NCBI GenBank assembly: GCA_964558295.1
Contig: CAZLDQ010000141.1
Span: 1-15,313 of the forward strand
Reading direction: 5' to 3'
Source of the DNA: JBDKTH01 sp964558295
Lineage (GTDB): Bacteria; Planctomycetota; Planctomycetia; Pirellulales; Thermoguttaceae
DNA: 15,313 nt
Part shown: piece after piece, positions 7,030-13,058 of the stretch
How the letters are laid out: every line of letters starts with the position of its first letter
How positions within the stretch are numbered: position 1 is the first letter of the stretch
Program-made: the position numbers and the translations under genes
Notes under the pieces: generated by a model
Database searches by the model: none
Seen by the model: the letters and a program-made list of their open reading frames with translations, nothing else
What the model was told of the DNA's origin: nothing

Positions 7030-8133
7030 CTACTTCTTTCGCAATCCCGCCACGCCGACCTTGCGGGCCTTGAGTGAAGGGTCGCTCTTCAGCGGCAACG
7101 TCACGGGCCGGCCGGTTTCCGCTGATTTGTAGATTGCCAGAATGATCTCCACCGACCGGCGTCCTTCGCCGCCATCGATTGCCGGCGTGGTCCCTTTCTG
7201 AATCGCCTTGACCACATCGGCAAATTGCTTGGCATGGCCATGGTGCCCGATGGCCTTCGGATCAGCCGCCCCGCCCCCGCCGCTTTTGCGCGAAGCCATT
7301 TTTTCGGCAACCACCTTATCGCGGGCGACCTTCTTGGCAAAGTCCCACTTGACGATGTCTTCCTCTTCCATCACGGCCGAACCGCAGGAACCGTGAATCT
7401 CCAGACGCTTCAGGTAGCCGGGATAGATCGCCGTGCTGGCTTCGATTACGCCCATCGCCCCATTGGCGAACTTGACTATTGCCATCGCGATATCTTCCAC
7501 GGCGATTCGCTCGTGGGCCACCAAGCCGGTCTGGGCTTGGACTTCGACCACCGGTCCCATCAGCCATGTCAACAGGTCGACGCTGTGGATTGCCTGGTTC
7601 ATCAGCGCGCCGCCGCCATCAAGTTCCCAGGTGCCCCGCCAGGCGCCGCTGTCGTAATAGGACTGGGGACGGAACCACTTGACGTAGGTGTCGCCGACGA
7701 CCAACTGGCCAAAGCGGCCCTGTTCAATCGCCCGTTTGATTTCCAAGCTCGAATCGTGGAAACGGGAAGGGAAGATGGTCGATAGCGTTACACCGGCTTT
7801 CTGGCAGGCGCTGATGATCTTGTCGCAGCGGTCCAGCGTGATTTCCAGCGGCTTCTCGACAATGACGTGTTTGCCTGCCTTAGCCGCCTTCACGGCCGGC
7901 TCCATATGAGCCCCGCTGGGTGTGCCGATCGTTACAACATGGACCGCCGGGTCGGCCAACATCGCGTCCAAATCGTGGTAGGCCTTGGCACCGGTCGCGG
8001 CGGCCAACCGATCGGCCGCTGCCGGGACCGCGTCGTAGCAGGCCACGAGCTTGGCTCCGCGAACGTCGTCAATCGCCCGAGAGTGGAAGTTCGCAATCAT
8101 GCCGCAGCCGATAATCCCAAAGCCAATTGCCAT
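7030..8133 (-). CDS. Gfo/Idh/MocA-family oxidoreductase
   Basis: These are NAD(P)-dependent sugar or inositol dehydrogenases. The protein has 367 residues. The Rossmann fold begins at once with GIIGCGMIANFH (G-x-G-x-x-A type), followed by ACYDAVPAAADRLAA and VTIGTPSGAH. The catalytic Lys is in VEKPLEI (Lys94). The C-terminal domain carries GGGALMNQAIHSVDLL with His183 and Asp186 near the active site. No Tat or Sec signal is visible, so it is cytoplasmic, unlike many planctomycete paralogues. The ATG at 8133 is chosen over the longer frame to 8169 because AAGGAGA precedes it and the fold starts there. It is expressed alone from its own promoter at 8177-8205. The substrate is unknown; carbohydrate catabolism is likely. 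Confidence 0.92.
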   Translation of the reverse strand: MAIGFGIIGCGMIANFHSRAIDDVRGAKLVACYDAVPAAADRLAAATGAKAYHDLDAMLADPAVHVVTIGTPSGAHMEPAVKAAKAGKHVIVEKPLEITLDRCDKIISACQKAGVTLSTIFPSRFHDSSLEIKRAIEQGRFGQLVVGDTYVKWFRPQSYYDSGAWRGTWELDGGGALMNQAIHSVDLLTWLMGPVVEVQAQTGLVAHERIAVEDIAMAIVKFANGAMGVIEASTAIYPGYLKRLEIHGSCGSAVMEEEDIVKWDFAKKVARDKVVAEKMASRKSGGGGAADPKAIGHHGHAKQFADVVKAIQKGTTPAIDGGEGRRSVEIILAIYKSAETGRPVTLPLKSDPSLKARKVGVAGLRKK

Positions 8134-8176
8134 GCCAGTCTCCTTCTCCGAAAAAACGCCAAGAACCAAGACCGGG

Positions 8177-8205
8177 ATTATAAAGGGTCGGCAAGCCAGC
8201 GAAAA
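8177..8205 (-). promoter_or_regulatory. Sigma-70-like promoter of the Gfo/Idh/MocA gene
   Basis: TATAAT on the minus strand (8182-8177), 17-bp spacer, then TTTTCG (8205-8200) as a weak -35. It lies about 44 bp upstream of the ATG at 8133. The -35 overlaps the T-run of the terminator at 8202-8233, so upstream transcription ends exactly where this unit begins. Confidence 0.5.
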
Positions 8206-8233
8206 GGAGGGGCGTCGTCTGGTGCCGACGCCC
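8202..8233 (-). terminator. Rho-independent terminator downstream of the rimO-pgsA-CPBP cluster
   Basis: On the minus strand GGGCGTCG and CGACGCCC form a perfect 8-bp GC-rich stem (8226-8233 with 8210-8217) with an 8-nt loop, followed by CTCCTTTT. It lies 33 bp after the CPBP stop at 8267. A weaker GAATC/GATTC hairpin lies just before it. The T-run is short and offset by 4 nt, so efficiency may be moderate. Confidence 0.6.
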
Positions 8234-8266
8234 TGCCTGTCCCCCAGAATCTCTCGGGATTCCCCC

Positions 8267-9244
8267 CTACGTTGCCATCAACAACCACGCCGCCGCCAGA
8301 CTGGTGGCGTTGAGCGCCATATGGACCACAATCGCCGGCACGATCCGATGGGTTCGATAGTAGAGACTCCCCAGGGCGACCGCAAACACAAACAGGGCGA
8401 TCGGATCAGCAGCCAGCCAGCCGGGCAACAGCGACGTGGCCACGCCCAGGATGATCAACACCGGCGGGACCCAGGTCAGATAGGCCAAAAAGCCCAGCCG
8501 AATATCCTCCCAGAACTTGCCAGGAACCAGACCGAAATCAACGAGCGTCGCCCCACGGAATCGCCAGATCCAGGTGATTCCAACGACCAGGGCGACGATC
8601 TTGGCCGTGGCATCCAGCGAAAACAAGTGGAGCAGGCTCTCGATGTCCGGCTCCGGACGCTCGGTCCGATAATGCGCCGCGGCAAAGATCGCCGATACGA
8701 CCACGATCGGCACGAGGCCGGGGGAGACTCGCCGCCAGATCCGATTCCAACGCCGATGGCGTCGCTCCACCGCTTCAAGCCATCCCTGTAGAAGCAGACG
8801 AAACATGATTTCCTCGGCCACTGGCGCTACCACAACCGCTACCCACACGCAAGTCAGCAACGTGCCCAGATTCGGACTCCGGCGAAGAATCACAATCACC
8901 GGGTGGGACAGATCCTCCGTCTTCCCTTCAACCGCGTTTCCATTTGCAGCCTTCTCGCGTGCTTCTACGGCCGGCTGGACAGCGTCCCCGGGGCGCTGCC
9001 CTTTGCGTTCGGGAGGGAGCAGCACCACGGATAGCCAGCCGAACAGGACCAGGAAAATCAGCAAGATTCCCAACAGATCGATCAATTTCCAGGGGACCGG
9101 CCGGCGCGGCACATAGGGCAAGACCGGCAGCCCGCGACTGATTCGATAGAGCATCTGCCCCCAGAGAACGATGCAGGCCGTGAGCAGCACGACCACGCCG
9201 AACTGCACGATTTCGCTGGCGGCTTCGGGGGGCGCGTTGTTCAT
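8267..9244 (-). CDS. CPBP-family intramembrane protease (CAAX/Abi-like)
   Basis: The protein is a 325-residue polytopic membrane protein. The three CPBP (Rce1-like) signatures are present: EEIMFR (Glu144, Glu145, Arg149), FAAAH (His191), and HMALN (His308, Asn312). Hydrophobic segments lie near 13-30, 57-77, 128-143, 178-190, 214-228, 252-275, 283-295 and 302-323. A charged, low-complexity stretch at 78-112 is probably extramembrane. About 115 residues separate the second and third motifs, much more than I expect (see findings). The ATG at 9244 has an excellent GGAGGAGG upstream. The frame stays open to 9565, but that part lies over pgsA and reads as non-protein. It starts 11 bp after pgsA and ends the rimO-pgsA cluster. 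Role unknown: prenyl-protein processing or membrane quality control are family precedents. Confidence 0.85.
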   Translation of the reverse strand: MNNAPPEAASEIVQFGVVVLLTACIVLWGQMLYRISRGLPVLPYVPRRPVPWKLIDLLGILLIFLVLFGWLSVVLLPPERKGQRPGDAVQPAVEAREKAANGNAVEGKTEDLSHPVIVILRRSPNLGTLLTCVWVAVVVAPVAEEIMFRLLLQGWLEAVERRHRRWNRIWRRVSPGLVPIVVVSAIFAAAHYRTERPEPDIESLLHLFSLDATAKIVALVVGITWIWRFRGATLVDFGLVPGKFWEDIRLGFLAYLTWVPPVLIILGVATSLLPGWLAADPIALFVFAVALGSLYYRTHRIVPAIVVHMALNATSLAAAWLLMAT

Positions 9245-9255
9245 GCCTCCTCCGG

Positions 9256-9879
9256 CTATCCCGCCTGCTGCTGCATCGTTCGCAACAGCCGGACGGCGGC
9301 CACGACATAAATCAGGCCCGAGTATACGGTAAGCAATACAGCGGCCCAGATTGCAACGACCATGATCCACCAGACCCAAGCCGGCTCTCCCAGCGGCAGG
9401 TTCCCATACGAAAGGTACGCCAAGGCAGCACCGGCGGCGACGCACTGGAGAAGCATCTTCCACTTCCCCGACATCTTCGCCGAGAAGTCGGCCCCACGTT
9501 GCTCCAAAAAGCTCCGCAGCGCGGTGACCAGCAATTCCCGGCCCACAATCACCACGACCATCCACGCACGCAAACCGTACGGCGTGTCAAGCATCCGCGG
9601 AATTGCCACCAGAAAGATGAACGTGCCGCAGATAATCACCTTGTCGGCAAACGGATCGAGAATCCGACCGAGCGTGGTCACTTGGCCATACTTGCGGGCG
9701 TAGTAGCCGTCGAGCCAGTCGGTGCCGGCAGCAATGACGAATAACGTCAGACCGGACAGGTAATAATGCCAAGTGATCAGAAAGAATACGACCATCGCCA
9801 GGAGCAGCCGGAGACTGGTCACTTGGTTGGGAAAGTTGAAGACTGTCGTTTGACCTGGTTTCCCCTCGCTCGTACTCAT
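9256..9879 (-). CDS. pgsA: CDP-diacylglycerol-glycerol-3-phosphate 3-phosphatidyltransferase
   Basis: PgsA makes phosphatidylglycerophosphate, the first committed step to phosphatidylglycerol and cardiolipin, in the inner membrane. The protein has 207 residues. The CDP-alcohol phosphotransferase signature D-x2-D-G-x2-A-R-x8-G-x3-D-x3-D is complete at 54-79 (TDWLDGYYAR, then GRILDPFADK). NFPNQVTSLRLLLA at the N-terminus is typical of PgsA, and membrane helices follow near 27-50, 80-95, 105-125, 140-160 and 170-195. The ATG at 9879 is chosen over 9927: it leaves a 25-bp gap after rimO, while the longer form would overlap rimO with unlike sequence. The RBS is weak (GAGAG). It sits between rimO and the CPBP gene on the same strand, probably one transcript. 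Confidence 0.93.
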   Translation of the reverse strand: MSTSEGKPGQTTVFNFPNQVTSLRLLLAMVVFFLITWHYYLSGLTLFVIAAGTDWLDGYYARKYGQVTTLGRILDPFADKVIICGTFIFLVAIPRMLDTPYGLRAWMVVVIVGRELLVTALRSFLEQRGADFSAKMSGKWKMLLQCVAAGAALAYLSYGNLPLGEPAWVWWIMVVAIWAAVLLTVYSGLIYVVAAVRLLRTMQQQAG

Positions 9880-9904
9880 AGCCACTCTCGACTCCTGACG
9901 CCTT

Positions 9905-11278
9905 CTACCGCGGTTGGCCGACCGCAACCCCTACCAAATCATACCCTTGGTACGTGACGATTTCACTGGGGACAATCTGCCCCGGCACAAGCCCCTCTCC
10001 AGTGACATAAACCAAGCCGTCAATCTCTGGGGCATCGGCATAGCTCCTACCAACGAAGGCGTTGCTTTCACCCGGAATGTCACGATCAATCAGAACTTCC
10101 AGTTGCCGGCCAACTTGCGCTGCATTCCAGGCAAAGGCGATCTCCTGCTGTACAGCCAGCAACTGATCGCGGCGGCGTTGCCGGACCTTGTCGGGCAAAT
10201 GCCCGTCAAGCCGATCGGATGCGGTCCCCGGTTCCCGGGAGTAGTCGAATGCCCCCAGTCGTTCGAACTGCCGCCGGCGCACAAACTCCACGAGTTCCTC
10301 AAATTGCTCCTCGGTCTCCCCGGGAAACCCGGTAATCATCGTCGTGCGGAGCACCAAGCCCGGCACCCGCTCGCGCAGCCGGTCCAAAAGCGCCTCGGTT
10401 TCGGCCCGGTTGACCCGCCGGTTCATGCGCCGCAACACCTGATCGTTGATGTGCTGGAGGGGCATATCGAGATAAGGGAGCACTTTGCCGCCGCTGGCCA
10501 GGACCTCGATCAGCGCGTCGGTAATGTGCTGCGGATACAAGTACATCAAACGAATCCATTCGACCCGTTCGATCTGCTCCAACCGGACGAGTAATTCGGC
10601 CAACGCCGGACGACCGACAGAGTCGAGGCCATAGCTGGTCAGGTCCTGGGCTACCAGGACCAATTCCCGCGTGCCTTCGGCCGCCAATTGTTCGGCTTCC
10701 TCAGCGATTACCTCAATCGGCTTACTGACTTGTTTACCACGGATCGACGGAATCGTGCAAAACGTGCAGTGCCGGTCACACCCTTCGGCAATCTTCAGAT
10801 AGGCCATGTGACGGGGCGTGACGCGCAGCCGATCGCGGTCGGACATCGGCTGCGTTGAAGCCGGACGGAACAGGGTGCGCTGTTCCGTCTGGTGCCCCAC
10901 CAATCGGTCGGCCACCCTGGCCACCTCCTCCCGAGCAAAGAGCCCGAGCAACTGGTCGATCTCCGGCCATTGTTCCAGCAGCGCTTCCTGGTCACGCTGG
11001 GCCAGGCAGCCGGCTACCAGAATCCCCCCCAGGCGTCCCTGCTTTTTGAGCCGGCCCATTTCGTGAATCGTGTCGAGCGACTCCTGCCGGGCGCTCTGCA
11101 AGAACCCGCAGGTGTTGATGATCACGAAATCGGCCCCTTCAGGCTGGGGGACAAACGTATAACCATCCACTTCGAGCAATCCGAGCATCCGTTCGCTATC
11201 GACCAGATTCTTCGGACAACCGAGACTGATCAGCGAATACGTGCCTTTGGAATCGTTTGGAAGGGGGGGGCGAGCCAA
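9905..11278 (-). CDS. rimO: Ribosomal protein S12 methylthiotransferase RimO
   Basis: RimO is a radical-SAM enzyme that adds a methylthio group to a conserved Asp of ribosomal protein S12. The 457 residues hold the three domains in order. The N-terminal MTTase domain has Cys21 (SLGCPKN), Cys57 (INTCGF) and Cys91 (AGCLAQR) for one [4Fe-4S] cluster. The radical-SAM core has C-x3-C-x2-C at 167-174 (EGCDRHCTFC). The C-terminal TRAM domain covers about 390-450 (LEVLIDRDIPGESNAFVGRS onward). SLGCPKNLVDSE marks RimO rather than MiaB. The start is TTG with no clear RBS; no ATG or GTG lies in frame between it and the upstream TGA near 11350. A run of eight C follows the start codon closely. First gene of rimO-pgsA-CPBP. 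Confidence 0.95.
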   Translation of the reverse strand: MARPPLPNDSKGTYSLISLGCPKNLVDSERMLGLLEVDGYTFVPQPEGADFVIINTCGFLQSARQESLDTIHEMGRLKKQGRLGGILVAGCLAQRDQEALLEQWPEIDQLLGLFAREEVARVADRLVGHQTEQRTLFRPASTQPMSDRDRLRVTPRHMAYLKIAEGCDRHCTFCTIPSIRGKQVSKPIEVIAEEAEQLAAEGTRELVLVAQDLTSYGLDSVGRPALAELLVRLEQIERVEWIRLMYLYPQHITDALIEVLASGGKVLPYLDMPLQHINDQVLRRMNRRVNRAETEALLDRLRERVPGLVLRTTMITGFPGETEEQFEELVEFVRRRQFERLGAFDYSREPGTASDRLDGHLPDKVRQRRRDQLLAVQQEIAFAWNAAQVGRQLEVLIDRDIPGESNAFVGRSYADAPEIDGLVYVTGEGLVPGQIVPSEIVTYQGYDLVGVAVGQPR

Positions 11279-11399
11279 TTCGGGAATCCGTAGGTCGAGG
11301 GGGCTAGCCTCCCGGACCGCAAGCCAGGAGGGGAGATCGGACCAGGTCCCTCAATCGTACCGAATTCGCCCTTCCCGTGTAAGTGCCTACGCTGGCAGG

Positions 11400-11428
11400 T
11401 TGCCAACCGGAAGGCTGTTGGGTACTAT
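11400..11428 (+). promoter_or_regulatory. Sigma-70-like promoter of the ImmA/IrrE-like gene
   Basis: TTGCCA (5 of 6 to consensus), a 17-bp spacer, then TACTAT (4 of 6). The transcript would begin near 11435, giving a leader of about 68 nt before the ATG at 11503. The same bases read TATAGT on the minus strand, so a divergent start toward rimO is possible. The remaining 11279-11502 sequence shows nothing else clear. Confidence 0.55.
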
Positions 11429-11502
11429 ACATCTGCACACGCCCCAAGGCTCGCATCACGCAGCCCCCCCGTTGTCTATTCCCACGAAGCAACCGAACTA
11501 CC

Positions 11503-12303
11503 ATGTTTTCTCACGTTACCACTGAAGAATACGCGGCCGCCCTGGACGAAGTTGCCCTGGAAACCCTCTCTGAGGCGGGGGTCAACCACCCGCCGGTCGA
11601 TGCGCTGGCCGTTGCACAGGCGTTGGACATGCGGGTGGCCTGGGATGAGACGCAGCCGGGACGTGCCCGGTGCGTGCGCCTGCAGGGAGTCAACGGCCGC
11701 CCGCCTCGCTCGACGATCCTGCTTCGGCCCGAGCCGCGACCGGAGCGACGTCAATGGGCGGTGGCGCACGAGATTGGGGAACAGTTGGCCCATCGGGTCT
11801 TTGCCGCGTTGGCAGTCGATCCCCGCGTGGCGCCCGCAAACGCCCGGGAGATGGTCGCCAATCATCTCGCAGCTCGGCTCTTGTTGCCGTGGGCTTGGTT
11901 CGCCGCCGACGCGCCGGCCTGTGGTTGGGATCTGCTGTCGCTGAAGGCCCGTTATCGCACGGCGAGCCACGAGTTGATTGCCCGTCGCATGTTGGAACTG
12001 CCGCCGCCGGTGATCATCAGCATCATCGACCAGGGACAGCTCTACTTGCGATTGAGCAACGTGCCGGGCAGCGTGCCTCCCTTGTCGGCCGCCGAAAAGG
12101 AATGTTGGCAGACGGTCCACCAGCGTAACCAGCCGGAGGAGCGGTTTTTCAGCACTCAAACGATCCAAGCCTGGCCCATCCACGAACCCGCCTGGAAACG
12201 CGAGATCCTCCGCACGACGCTCGCCCTCGAGGCCGAGCCCTATTTCGCCGGTCACATCGGACGGATCACAGACGCCCAGTACCCGACGTCCTTTGGTCTT
12301 TAG
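11503..12303 (+). CDS. ImmA/IrrE (DUF955)-like protein with an altered HExxH motif
   Basis: ImmA/IrrE proteins are zinc peptidases that cleave phage or stress repressors. This 266-residue protein keeps the family frame: AVAHEIGEQLAHRVF at 86-100, then REMVANHLAARLLLP at 115-129, matching the usual E-x2-A-N-x-F-A-x-x-L-L-x-P block with Glu116 as third ligand. In the zinc motif the second His is replaced by Glu93 (HEIGE instead of HExxH); a later His97 is out of register. It may bind metal differently or be inactive. The C-terminal part (about 165-266) begins IISIIDQGQLYLRLSN and has no motif I know. No helix-turn-helix domain is present and no repressor gene is adjacent. The ATG at 11503 begins the protein-like sequence; the frame is open to 11383 but reads as non-protein. 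A good promoter lies 75 bp upstream. Confidence 0.75.
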   Translation: MFSHVTTEEYAAALDEVALETLSEAGVNHPPVDALAVAQALDMRVAWDETQPGRARCVRLQGVNGRPPRSTILLRPEPRPERRQWAVAHEIGEQLAHRVFAALAVDPRVAPANAREMVANHLAARLLLPWAWFAADAPACGWDLLSLKARYRTASHELIARRMLELPPPVIISIIDQGQLYLRLSNVPGSVPPLSAAEKECWQTVHQRNQPEERFFSTQTIQAWPIHEPAWKREILRTTLALEAEPYFAGHIGRITDAQYPTSFGL

Positions 12304-12485
12304 GCGACGAGCAGGACCACAAGTCACCCCAAGATATCCCATTTCCATCCGGCGACTGGAACGCATGGCATCGCTTGTCCAAGCCGGCGCCGTATTGGTC
12401 GCAGTACGCCCACAGAGGCTGGCAACCCTGAGCGGTGGCGATGAGGTCGAAACCAAGCCCCCCTCAGGACGGCATTCCGGACAGC
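12304..12485. other. Intergenic region between convergent genes, nothing recognised
   Basis: This 182-bp stretch separates the convergent ImmA/IrrE-like and cysteine-rich genes. I see no protein-like frame, no stem followed by a T-run, and no repeat shared with the rest of the window. Confidence 0.4.
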
Positions 12486-12863
12486 CTACGGTTGCCCCTC
12501 GGTCGGGCAACAAAGCAACTGCCCCTCGCGCATCTGTGAGAACAGCTCATCGGCCGCCGTCTGAACGCATTCCGCACAGGAGACTCGGCGAAGCTTGCGG
12601 ATCGCTCGGCATTCCGTCGCCCCTGTGGCAAGGGCAAACGCTCCTTCGACACGCTGTTGCGCAGTCGGGTCGCTCAAGAGGGCTTTGGCGGCAAACAGGG
12701 CGCCACACTCGCCGTTGGGGGCTCGCCCGCCGCCAAAACGGGCAAAACGTGCCAAGCATGTCTGATCCACCGCGGCATGCTCGGCATAAGCGGCCAGAAC
12801 CGCCTGGGCGCAATTGTACCCTTCTTTTCCCCGGAAATAGGCCGAAGCGTCAGGTCTCGTCAT
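12486..12863 (-). CDS. Small C_GCAxxG_C_C-type putative redox protein
   Basis: From the ATG at 12863 the protein has 125 residues. It has the hallmark GYNCAQAVLAAYAE (Cys18), then FGGGRAPNGECGALFAAKALL (Cys53), then TECRAIRK (Cys85) and SCAECVQTAADEL (Cys96, Cys99). This is the order of Cys motifs in the putative redox-active C_GCAxxG_C_C family (often annotated C-GCAxxG-C-C). Cys36 and a CysCys pair at 118-119 are extra. The central motif reads ECGALFAAK rather than GCAxxG. No signal peptide, so probably cytoplasmic; metal or [Fe-S] binding is suspected for the family but not proven. The longer frame to 12950 is disfavoured. Only a weak GAGA precedes the ATG. It lies 195 bp downstream of the esterase gene on the same strand. 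Confidence 0.78.
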   Translation of the reverse strand: MTRPDASAYFRGKEGYNCAQAVLAAYAEHAAVDQTCLARFARFGGGRAPNGECGALFAAKALLSDPTAQQRVEGAFALATGATECRAIRKLRRVSCAECVQTAADELFSQMREGQLLCCPTEGQP

Positions 12864-13058
12864 CGTATCTCGTTCTGCTCTACGTGGTTTACAGTGTGCG
12901 TTGTTGTCCGTGTCATCCGGCAGGGTTCGCACGGACCAGGTCTTCTCCAATCGATGCGTGAGTACACCGGTTGGTTACAACCGCCGTCATGCATAACGCG
13001 CGAGGGGGCCGTTGCGACGAGAGGGGGGGCTGATTCTCGGAATTCGTTCGATGGGGGG

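Noticed and set aside
9245..9565. N-terminal extension of the CPBP frame
   Set aside because: It overlaps pgsA in another frame, reads as non-protein, and the ATG at 9244 has an excellent RBS.
11476..12513. 345-codon open frame on the minus strand
   Set aside because: Antisense to the ImmA/IrrE-like gene; the product is Arg-rich and unstructured in appearance.
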